Below, one piece after another: positions 14,565 to 20,127 of a stretch of DNA of 20,127 nt; the first letter of the stretch is position 1; every line of letters begins with the position of its first letter. The position numbers were made by a program, and so were the translations under genes. The stretch is from Schleiferiaceae bacterium (GTDB lineage: Bacteria; Bacteroidota; Bacteroidia; Flavobacteriales; Schleiferiaceae): contig JAOARK010000473.1 of NCBI GenBank assembly GCA_025210575.1, forward strand, positions 1 through 20,127, written 5' to 3'. A model generated the notes under the pieces. The model was not told where the DNA came from, did not search any database, and worked only from the letters and a program-made list of their open reading frames with translations.

Positions 14565-16628
14565 TTAATGTTGAATGATGAGCTTTTCTCGATGAGTTTT
14601 AGCTTGAAGTTGGTACTCTAGAATATAGATACCATCGGGAAGATCAAGGTCCAATTGTGTTTCTTTCTGCGAGAGTAAATATTGCTTTATGAGTTTGCCA
14701 TTCAAAGAGTACAAGTGCAGTTGTAACTCTTCTGCATTTGATTTGACCACGGTCAACTCGTTGGAGGTTGGGTTAGGATAGTGTGTAACCCAAGGCATGT
14801 TTACTTCAGGAATGCTGACATCACCTACCGCAACACAACGCGAAGTATCGATGCAACCATCATCGTTGATAACTACCGCATAGTAACCCGGTTGTTTTGC
14901 TACAAAAACTTGATTGGTGTCATCCGGTAAAACGAAGTTGTTCCAGTCACACCTAATCCATTGGTACTTAGCTCCAATTTGATTGGCCGCAACGGTCATG
15001 TTGGCAACAGCAATACTTGTGTCAGTGTAGTTTATCTTTAAATAGAGATTCACCAAACTATCGCATCCGGCAATATTTTGTAGCAATATACTGGCAGAAG
15101 AATCGCTTTGCGTATAGGTCACTCCATTGATCCAGGTATGAGCATTACATGCTTCTATTGTATCTATAGTTGTTGTTGCAGATGGACAATTGGTGAGTGA
15201 AGTGACAAATAATCCCTTATTAAAATAACTGCCTGTACGGTAAATGACAGGAGTAGAAGAGGTAGAATTGGCATTCACAGTGTCTCTGAATAAACCGAAG
15301 GTGCAAACATTATCAAATGGTCCGGCAGCAATATCCTGGCAAATGCTTAATGCCGAAGTAAAGGTTTGCGCCCATTGAAACTGGCCCGCAGCAGTATACA
15401 TAACTATATAACCGGTGTTACCAGATCCAAACTTGTTGTATAGTCCAATGCCAGGATCAAAGTCAACGGTTCCGGTAAAATAGCTTCCTGCATAAATATC
15501 TCCGGTATTGCTAAGTTCAATAATGCGTACATCTTCAGCGCTAGAATTCCCAAAATGATGAGCCCATAAATATCCGCCCGAAGAGTCATACTTAGCAATG
15601 AATGCATCTTCGTTTCCATTTGTGGTTAAATTGACTATTCCCGAGCCAGGGTCAAAATCAACCATGGATTCAAAATCTCCACCAAGGATGATATTGTCTG
15701 CACTGTCCAGTTCAAAATCATTTACATATTGGTCACCCAACCCACTAATAGTCTTTGTCCATAGGTATTGAAAATTAGCATCTAGCTTGGTGATGAAAAT
15801 ATCTCTTCCCGCAATGGTTGTATGGTTGTCTACGGCTTTACTGGGGTCAAAATCTTGCGTTCCCCAAAACTCACCCGTTAAGTAATAATCATGATTTTTT
15901 CCCACTCTTACATCCGCGGGGTAAGGGAGTGTGTCTATTCTCACAAAATTTCCAGAAGAAGTAAGCTCAAGCAGAGCGTTTTTTCCATTGGGCCCAAAAT
16001 CAATATTCAAAACGCCAGTTGGACTCGGGTCCATATCTAATATTCCAGTACAATAAGAGGGGATAAAAAGGTTGCCATTTTTTAAAATTTCAATTTGCCA
16101 GTTTTCATTAGTATGTGTGCTGTTTCCCATGGTCTTAACATAGACAAAGTTGCCATTCTTGTCTAATTTCCACAGGTATTTTGAAGCGTAAATAGAAGGA
16201 GATGTTCTATTTGCTACTCCGGGCCCTGGATCAAAATCGCATGTTTCTTTAAATCCTCCAACCACGTATACATTACCAACAGAGTCAACTTTCATGTCGC
16301 GCACACTAATCGCAGAATTGTTTGTAGGAGCGTGCCTGATATTTGCGGCCCACAAAAATTCTCCTTTTTGATTTAGTTTGATCACATAAGGTGAGGTTGT
16401 AGCATGTGCTCCGGTATAGATCAATGTAGTATCTGGCCCAGGGTCTGCATCTAGTGTATCACTAAAAGTACCTGTGAGATAGGTGTTACCAAAAGCGTCC
16501 ATTTTAACTTTTATGGGTTGCAGGGAAACACCTTCCTTAATGTAAGCTGCAGACCAGTGGTATTTAATGTTTTGCGCAAAGCCTTGAAAAATGAATAACG
16601 ATAGGACAAAAGCAAAAAACCTGTTCAT
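14565..16628 (-). CDS. Secreted seven-repeat propeller protein with T9SS type A sorting domain
   Basis: A 687-residue T9SS cargo from the chosen ATG at 16628. The frame begins 75 bases earlier at a TTG, but MNRFFAFVLSLFIFQGFAQN is a perfect signal peptide, and the terminator hairpin at 16689-16706 overlaps the longer form. About seven repeats carry an acidic signature near xxFxxTxDFDPGxG: TLDADPGPD, TCDFDPGPG, ILDMDPSPT, TQDFDPSKA, MVDFDPGSG, TVDFDPGIG and a degenerate last copy DTVNANSTS. Between them run YVxGxF and FxxKLDxxGxxLWA strands, as in SBBP-type propeller repeats. The tail holds CNAHTWINGVTYTQ to GCDSLVNL, KYQWIRCDWNNF to GCIDTSRC, and a type A sorting domain starting HYPNPTSNELTV. 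The first two match the order in the 11280-13220 protein. It acts outside the outer membrane; the ligand is unknown. Confidence 0.92.
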   Translation of the reverse strand: MNRFFAFVLSLFIFQGFAQNIKYHWSAAYIKEGVSLQPIKVKMDAFGNTYLTGTFSDTLDADPGPDTTLIYTGAHATTSPYVIKLNQKGEFLWAANIRHAPTNNSAISVRDMKVDSVGNVYVVGGFKETCDFDPGPGVANRTSPSIYASKYLWKLDKNGNFVYVKTMGNSTHTNENWQIEILKNGNLFIPSYCTGILDMDPSPTGVLNIDFGPNGKNALLELTSSGNFVRIDTLPYPADVRVGKNHDYYLTGEFWGTQDFDPSKAVDNHTTIAGRDIFITKLDANFQYLWTKTISGLGDQYVNDFELDSADNIILGGDFESMVDFDPGSGIVNLTTNGNEDAFIAKYDSSGGYLWAHHFGNSSAEDVRIIELSNTGDIYAGSYFTGTVDFDPGIGLYNKFGSGNTGYIVMYTAAGQFQWAQTFTSALSICQDIAAGPFDNVCTFGLFRDTVNANSTSSTPVIYRTGSYFNKGLFVTSLTNCPSATTTIDTIEACNAHTWINGVTYTQSDSSASILLQNIAGCDSLVNLYLKINYTDTSIAVANMTVAANQIGAKYQWIRCDWNNFVLPDDTNQVFVAKQPGYYAVVINDDGCIDTSRCVAVGDVSIPEVNMPWVTHYPNPTSNELTVVKSNAEELQLHLYSLNGKLIKQYLLSQKETQLDLDLPDGIYILEYQLQAKTHREKLIIQH

Positions 16629-16677
16629 TTGAGTTTGATGATATAAAGGTTGTGCGAATATAGTTTGTAGCGTGGGC

Positions 16678-16706
16678 AAAAAAAATCCCGATTGAGTTTT
16701 CAATCG
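16678..16706 (-). terminator. Minus-strand intrinsic terminator upstream of the T9SS cargo gene
   Basis: Perfect 7-bp stem CGATTGA (16689-16695) / TCAATCG (16700-16706) with loop GTTT. In the minus direction the hairpin is followed by GGGA and eight T residues (plus-strand A-run 16678-16685). No protein gene ends just before it; the preceding minus-strand feature is the structured region 16720-16856 and, further up, tRNA-Cys with its own terminator. It therefore implies either a short transcript from 16707-16850 or a leader/attenuator of the cargo gene. Confidence 0.8.
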
Positions 16707-16719
16707 AGAGATGGGTTTG

Positions 16720-16734
16720 GGTCTCGAGCGGATT
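16720..16734 (-). repeat. 15-base direct repeat of the tRNA-Cys 3' end (att-like)
   Basis: GGTCTCGAGCGGATT at 16720-16734 is identical and in the same orientation as 16894-16908, which is the 3' acceptor strand plus half of the T arm of tRNA-Cys. The copy is downstream of the tRNA, 174 bases away, and similarity stops abruptly at both ends. The rest of a tRNA is absent. This layout is what integrase-mediated insertion at a tRNA 3' end leaves behind; no integrase is present in the window. Confidence 0.7.
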
Positions 16735-16750
16735 ACCTTCGGTGATCCGC
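16728..16750. repeat. 10-bp hairpin adjoining the tRNA-Cys repeat
   Basis: GCGGATTACC (16728-16737) and GGTGATCCGC (16741-16750) pair along ten positions (one T-G) around the loop TTC. It begins inside the 15-base tRNA repeat. No T-run follows on either strand, so it is not a simple terminator. It could be an RNA stem or a recombination-site palindrome. Confidence 0.7.
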
Positions 16751-16802
16751 AATTAACTTAAGGTCGGTAACAACCCTGTTAGCGCCTCAGCGCCAAAATG
16801 TC

Positions 16803-16856
16803 TTTTTTATTTTACCGGCTCACTCAAGTAAACTTGGCTCACTGTAAAATAAAAAA
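16803..16856. repeat. 13-bp perfect inverted repeat with nested palindrome and direct repeats
   Basis: TTTTTTATTTTAC (16803-16815) and GTAAAATAAAAAA (16844-16856) are exact reverse complements 28 bases apart. Between them, two copies of GGCTCACT (16817-16824 and 16836-16843) flank the palindrome CAAGT-AA-ACTTG (16825-16836). The right arm also serves as the T-run of the tRNA-Cys terminator. The degree of order is well above that of ordinary spacer DNA. Confidence 0.8.
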
Positions 16857-16883
16857 TCCTGACTGCAAATGCACGTCAGGATT
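16850..16883 (-). terminator. Intrinsic terminator of tRNA-Cys
   Basis: A 9-bp perfect stem AATCCTGAC (16855-16863) / GTCAGGATT (16875-16883), extended by an inner TGCA/TGCA pairing, lies 10 bases past the tRNA 3' end. In the minus direction it is followed by a T-run continuing into TATTTTAC. This is a strong terminator for the tRNA transcript. Confidence 0.9.
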
Positions 16884-16892
16884 GTTATTCTG

Positions 16893-16963
16893 AGGTCTCG
16901 AGCGGATTCGAACCGCTGTACATGGTTTTGCAGACCACTGCCTAGCCACTCGGCCACGAGACC
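16893..16963 (-). tRNA. tRNA-Cys (anticodon GCA)
   Basis: The minus strand folds into a 71-base tRNA. The acceptor stem is GGTCTCG/CGAGACC with discriminator U73, which is diagnostic for tRNA-Cys. The D arm has GCC/GGC. The anticodon stem GTGGT/ACCAT closes the loop CTGCAAA, giving anticodon GCA (16929-16931 on the plus strand reads TGC). The T arm is AGCGG-TTCGAAT-CCGCT. The 3' CCA is not encoded, so it is added by the CCA enzyme. An exact promoter lies upstream and a strong terminator downstream, so it is a single-gene transcript. Confidence 0.97.
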
Positions 16964-16980
16964 CTAAATATTAAGGGCGA

Positions 16981-17011
16981 CAAATGTAAAACTAAATCAA
17001 TGCGAGCCAAA
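16981..17011 (-). promoter_or_regulatory. Promoter of tRNA-Cys
   Basis: On the minus strand TTTG (17008-17011), a 19-base spacer and TACATTTG (16981-16988) match the full Bacteroidota consensus of -33 TTTG and -7 TAnnTTTG. The -7 element ends 17 bases before the mature tRNA 5' end, leaving room for a short leader removed by RNase P. This is the best promoter in the window. Confidence 0.8.
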
Positions 17012-17046
17012 ATCTATTCTCATTTTTAAATAGACGAGAATGGATT
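17011..17046 (-). terminator. Possible terminator after folB
   Basis: AATCTATTCTC (17011-17021) and GAGAATGGATT (17036-17046) form an 11-bp imperfect stem with a 14-base loop, 13 bases past the folB stop. In minus-strand RNA one pair is a C/A mismatch and only four T residues follow, so it is weaker than the others here. It overlaps the -33 side of the tRNA-Cys promoter. Confidence 0.4.
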
Positions 17047-17059
17047 AAAAAAGACGCTC

Positions 17060-17422
17060 TTATTTTTTTCTTTTTTGCTTCAGAATTACAGATACACGCT
17101 CAACATCTCCGTTTATGGGTGGAGCCATTTTAGTCACCTTTACTTCGGCTTTTTTCACGCGCGCTTCATCCTTAAAAATTCGGTCTATGATGCGTTGTGC
17201 CACCACTTCCAAAAGTTTGGCGCGAATGGCCATTTCTTCTGTAATAATGCGGTTGAGCAAAACATAATCTACCGTGTCTTTTAAACGGTCAGTGCCAGCC
17301 GATTTTTGAAGGTCTGCCCAAACTTTGAGTTCCACTTCGTAGTCAGAACCGATTCGGCTCTCTTCGTCCATGCAACCGTGGTAGGCATAAAGCTTAACTC
17401 CTTCTAAGTGAATTTTGTCCAT
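17060..17422 (-). CDS. folB: Dihydroneopterin aldolase
   Basis: Folate-pathway enzyme that cleaves 7,8-dihydroneopterin to 6-hydroxymethyl-dihydropterin and glycolaldehyde in the cytoplasm. The chosen ATG at 17422 gives MDKIHLEGVKLYAYHG; the frame two codons longer begins with TTG and is less likely. The 120-residue length is standard. Recognisable family positions are YAYHG with the following Glu20/Glu21, DTVDY with Tyr53, the pterin-binding LLE with Glu72, and the catalytic Lys98 in VTKMAPPI. The gene begins 10 bases after the gltX stop on the same strand, so it is very likely in one operon with gltX and depends on the gltX promoter. The fold is a small tunnelling T-fold homo-oligomer. Confidence 0.95.
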   Translation of the reverse strand: MDKIHLEGVKLYAYHGCMDEESRIGSDYEVELKVWADLQKSAGTDRLKDTVDYVLLNRIITEEMAIRAKLLEVVAQRIIDRIFKDEARVKKAEVKVTKMAPPINGDVERVSVILKQKRKK

Positions 17423-17432
17423 TTGCAATTGC

Positions 17433-18959
17433 TTATGCTGCAGTAGCGATCAATCGATCTATACGATTCAATACTTCTTCCCTTCCAAGGATTTCAGAAA
17501 TCTCAAAAAGTGAAGGGCCCATTCCAAGACCCGTTAATGCTAACCTGAAGATCGGTCCTACTTTTCCAAAGCCAAGTCCTTTTTCTTCTAGCATTCCTTT
17601 AAAAGTGGCCTCCGTATTTGCTTCTGAAAAATCTTCAACACCTTCAAGACGTCCTTTAAGTTCTGTTAAGATTTCAGCTGAATCATCTTTCCATTTTTTG
17701 CGCATTGTTTTTTCGTCATACTCAAAATCTGAAGCGAACATGTACGTGCTCTTTTCATAAAGATCTCGAACAAAAATGGCACGCTCTTTTACTAAACCAC
17801 AGATTGCAGCAAGTCTATCGTCACTGATCTCAATATTGTGTTCTGCAAGAACGGGTTTCAATTGTGCAGCTAAAGTTTCGTTGCTGTTGGCACGTAAATA
17901 TTGCTCATTGTACCACTTGGCTTTTTCAAAATCAAATTTCGATCCTGCTTTACCTACTTTCTCAAGGCTAAAGGCATCAATTAATTCCTCAAGGCTTAAA
18001 ATCTCGCGATTGTCTCCAGGGTTCCATCCTAGAAAAGCTAACATATTGACAAAGCTTTCTGCATAGAATCCTTTTTCGCGGTAGCCTGAACTTACTTCAT
18101 TCGTTTCAGGGTTAGTCCATTCTAATGGGAAAACGGGAAAGCCTAAACGGTCTCCATCTCGCTTAGAAAGTTTTCCATTTCCGTCTGGTTTTAACAATAG
18201 AGGCAAGTGTGCAAATTCTGGTGCTTCCCAACCTAAATATTCATACAATAAAACATGCAACGGAGCCGAAGGTAACCATTCCTCACCGCGAATAACGTGG
18301 GTGATTTCCATTAGATGATCATCCACAATATTGGCCAAATGATAGGTTGGCATGCCATCACTTTTAAACAACACTTTATCGTCCATGTTGTTGGTGTTCA
18401 CAGCAACCCATCCTCTAATTCTATCTTCAAACTTCACTTCGTGATTTCGAGGAAGTTTAATTCTAATCACATAAGGAGTGCCATCAGCCAAAAGCTTTTC
18501 AACTTCATCCGCAGGAAGCGTTAAAGAGTTGCGCATGGTACTGCGCGTAATATGGTTGTATTGCCAGTTTGCGCTGCCACTTTCTTTGGCAAGGTCTCGC
18601 ATTCTGGTCAATTCTTCAGAAGTGTCAAATGCATAATATGCATGGTCTGAAGCAATGAGTTGATCTGCATATTGTCTGTACATCGGTTTACGCTCACTTT
18701 GACGGTAAGGTCCATATTCACCACCTTGGGCTATTCCTTCATCAGGAGAAATTCCACTCCAATCCAAGGCTTCCATGATGTATTCTTCTGCTCCTTTAAC
18801 AAAGCGCGTTTGATCTGTATCTTCTACTCGAAGTAAAAAATCACCGCCATGTTTTTTAGCGAACAAATAGTTGTACAAAGCAGTTCTTACACCACCCATG
18901 TGTAATGGTCCTGTTGGACTTGGAGCAAAACGAACGCGAACCCTTTTGTTATCAGACAT
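17433..18959 (-). CDS. gltX: Glutamyl-tRNA synthetase
   Basis: Class I aminoacyl-tRNA synthetase that charges tRNA-Glu; 508 residues, normal for bacterial GluRS. The HIGH-type motif is FAPSPTGPLHMGGVRTALYN (HMGG at 20-23), and the KMSKS-type loop is GKLSKRDG (262-269). RVEDTDQTR (44-52), the tRNA and Glu-binding VLFKSDGMPTYHLANIVDDH (196-215) and HVIRGEEWLPS (221-231) are all present. The C-terminal helical anticodon-binding part runs from about 320 to the end. It is probably a discriminating or ordinary GluRS; the genome's way of making Gln-tRNA cannot be seen here. An exact TATCTTTG promoter element sits 23 bases before the ATG, and folB follows after 10 bases. Confidence 0.97.
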   Translation of the reverse strand: MSDNKRVRVRFAPSPTGPLHMGGVRTALYNYLFAKKHGGDFLLRVEDTDQTRFVKGAEEYIMEALDWSGISPDEGIAQGGEYGPYRQSERKPMYRQYADQLIASDHAYYAFDTSEELTRMRDLAKESGSANWQYNHITRSTMRNSLTLPADEVEKLLADGTPYVIRIKLPRNHEVKFEDRIRGWVAVNTNNMDDKVLFKSDGMPTYHLANIVDDHLMEITHVIRGEEWLPSAPLHVLLYEYLGWEAPEFAHLPLLLKPDGNGKLSKRDGDRLGFPVFPLEWTNPETNEVSSGYREKGFYAESFVNMLAFLGWNPGDNREILSLEELIDAFSLEKVGKAGSKFDFEKAKWYNEQYLRANSNETLAAQLKPVLAEHNIEISDDRLAAICGLVKERAIFVRDLYEKSTYMFASDFEYDEKTMRKKWKDDSAEILTELKGRLEGVEDFSEANTEATFKGMLEEKGLGFGKVGPIFRLALTGLGMGPSLFEISEILGREEVLNRIDRLIATAA

Positions 18960-18982
18960 TTCTATAAAAAATTTTGAGCGCG

Positions 18983-19018
18983 CAAAGATAGTTTTTCATT
19001 TCAAGCTAGAAAGCCAAA
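18983..19018 (-). promoter_or_regulatory. Promoter of gltX-folB
   Basis: TATCTTTG (18983-18990 on the minus strand) matches TAnnTTTG exactly and lies 23 bases before the gltX ATG. TTTG at 19015-19018 is a possible -33 element with a 24-base spacer, the same long spacer seen at the bacilliredoxin promoter. Confidence 0.55.
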
Positions 19019-19097
19019 GCGAAAGATAAAGCGGAGCTTAAAATCATAATTATTTGTAATTCAATTCGTACATTAAAGCTCTAAACAAAACACACCC

Positions 19098-20117
19098 ATG
19101 AAAACAATAATTTGTACCTACAACATCAAGTGGTTTGAATACCAATTCAACGCAGATAACACCTTAAAAACTTTTGGATCCAGTAAGAAAGACAAAGAGC
19201 TTCAAGACCAAAGAGATGGGGTGATCAAAGCACTTGAAACTATACAACCAGAGATTTTTGGTGTAGTTGAAGCACCCAACACTACTACGACAGTGGGGGT
19301 GCAATCATGTGAATTAAAACTCAAAGCGTTCTTAAACCTAATGGGCTGGAATCAATACGAAGTGATTACGGGTTATATTTCTCCCGGAAGACAAGAATTA
19401 GCTTTGGTTTATGACAGTACCAAATTCTCGGCAAAACATATTCCTGGAGGTAAAGCGGGATCTAAATCTAACCCACCTTTTGATGAGGTGTTCTATTTTG
19501 ACACCGATGATGACAAGATCAAAGAGGTCTATGAATTTTATCGTCCGCCATTAGAAGTGGAGTTCACCAACCTCTCATCGAATGAAAAGATCAGTGTGAT
19601 TTTAATGCATGCGAAATCTAAAGGGGTGTTTACGAATGTTGACCTTCTGCACTTGGATAGAGAAAGTGTAAAGAATAGAAAGAAACTCTTTGCAGAATGC
19701 AGCTGGGTAAGAGCGCGAGTGGAGGAGTGGCTTGAGGATGACAGACGAATTATCGTAATGGGAGACATCAATGATGGTCCGGGGATGGACTACTATGAAA
19801 GCAATTTTGGTAAAAGCGCAGTAGAGCTTTTGTTAGGAGATCTTTTCGACAATAAGCGCTTACTTATCCACCCTGGTGGAAGACCAAAATGGGGGTCTTA
19901 CGGTTGGGAGCCCAGCACGACACGTTTTAAGGATCCTATCACCGAAAGAAACGTAAGTGCGCAGATCGATCACATCTTAATTTCGAAGAATGTGCCTTAT
20001 GTGGAGAACAGCTATAAAATATGGAACCCCAATAAATTAGACGAAGCAAAACCGATAAAAAATGAGCTGAATGATGCAAGTGATCATTTTCCTGTGACCA
20101 TTGAAATTGAGTGGTAA
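19098..20117 (+). CDS. Endonuclease/exonuclease/phosphatase (EEP) family protein
   Basis: A 339-residue metal-dependent hydrolase of the DNase I/exonuclease III/sphingomyelinase fold. The complete catalytic set is visible: Asn9 in CTYNIKWF, metal ligand Glu58 in GVVEAPN, His171 in LMHAKS, Asp223 and Asn225 in VMGDINDGPG, Asp291-His292 in QIDHILIS, and Asp329-His330 in SDHFPVTIEI. No signal peptide is present, so it is cytoplasmic. The substrate (DNA, RNA, phosphoinositide or nucleotide) cannot be decided. It lacks the typical ExoIII DNA-binding loops as far as I can judge, and the family is broad. It stands alone, divergent from gltX, with a 138-base spacer that holds the gltX promoter and no exact element for this gene. 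The stop is complete at 20117. Confidence 0.92.
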   Translation: MKTIICTYNIKWFEYQFNADNTLKTFGSSKKDKELQDQRDGVIKALETIQPEIFGVVEAPNTTTTVGVQSCELKLKAFLNLMGWNQYEVITGYISPGRQELALVYDSTKFSAKHIPGGKAGSKSNPPFDEVFYFDTDDDKIKEVYEFYRPPLEVEFTNLSSNEKISVILMHAKSKGVFTNVDLLHLDRESVKNRKKLFAECSWVRARVEEWLEDDRRIIVMGDINDGPGMDYYESNFGKSAVELLLGDLFDNKRLLIHPGGRPKWGSYGWEPSTTRFKDPITERNVSAQIDHILISKNVPYVENSYKIWNPNKLDEAKPIKNELNDASDHFPVTIEIEW

Positions 20118-20127
20118 TGGCTTATGT

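Noticed and set aside
16629..16703. A 25-residue N-terminal extension of the T9SS cargo protein
   Set aside because: It begins with TTG inside a terminator hairpin and would place the signal peptide internally.
16728..16750. Hairpin as an intrinsic terminator
   Set aside because: The stem is strong, but neither strand has a T-run after it.
16720..16800. A second tRNA gene or degenerate tRNA-Cys pseudogene
   Set aside because: Only 15 bases match the tRNA 3' end. No anticodon arm, D arm or matching 5' acceptor strand can be found on the minus strand upstream of it.

Overview
The window looks like a chromosomal segment of a Bacteroidota bacterium, most likely a marine-type Flavobacteriales relative. 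The evidence is moderately AT-rich DNA, at least two complete secreted proteins with type IX secretion (T9SS) type A sorting tails, start sites without clear Shine-Dalgarno sequences, and several exact copies of the Bacteroidota promoter element TAnnTTTG (the best one, before tRNA-Cys, has TTTG 19 bases upstream). Most genes are core housekeeping. I see no phage, transposase, CRISPR array or recognisable defence island, so I do not claim an undescribed multi-gene system.

Layout. 1-433 (-): start of a large secreted repeat protein that runs off the left edge. 534-959 (-): a small lipoprotein. 1048-4567 (-): aspS followed one base later by a CLC-family anion transporter with a CBS pair. 4709-6685 (+): three membrane proteins of unknown function, the first two tandem paralogues, with tadA (6728-7171) and a bacilliredoxin (7251-7661) downstream. 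7706-9879 (-): trmB overlapping an alkyltransferase-like gene, then a TfoX-N protein one base ahead of an alpha/beta hydrolase. 9973-10701 (+): a tail-collar-domain protein with an unusual cationic and Ser-rich N-terminus, sharing a bidirectional terminator with a four-helix membrane protein (10729-11187, -). 11280-13220 (+) and 14565-16628 (-): two large T9SS cargo proteins, each with seven propeller-like repeats and related C-terminal domains; between them on the minus strand lie a thioredoxin-fold protein, a TM2 protein and a small exported protein. 16629-16963: a highly structured intergenic region and tRNA-Cys. 17060-18959 (-): gltX then folB. 19098-20117 (+): an endonuclease/exonuclease/phosphatase-family protein.

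How the genes fit together. Translation and tRNA quality dominate: AspRS, GluRS, tRNA-Cys, the tRNA wobble deaminase TadA and the tRNA m7G46 methyltransferase TrmB. Thiol redox (bacilliredoxin, single-cysteine thioredoxin-fold protein) and alkylation-damage recognition (ATL protein) are smaller themes. The cell surface is served by the T9SS cargo proteins and lipoprotein.

The least explained DNA is 16678-16883, downstream of tRNA-Cys. It has a 15-base direct repeat of the tRNA 3' end, several hairpins, a 13-bp inverted repeat and two minus-strand terminators. It may be the scar of an integration event or a small structured RNA. Several start codons were moved inward from the longest open frame (aspS, the 4709 gene, the 13223 gene, the 14565 gene, folB) on signal-peptide, paralogue or family evidence.
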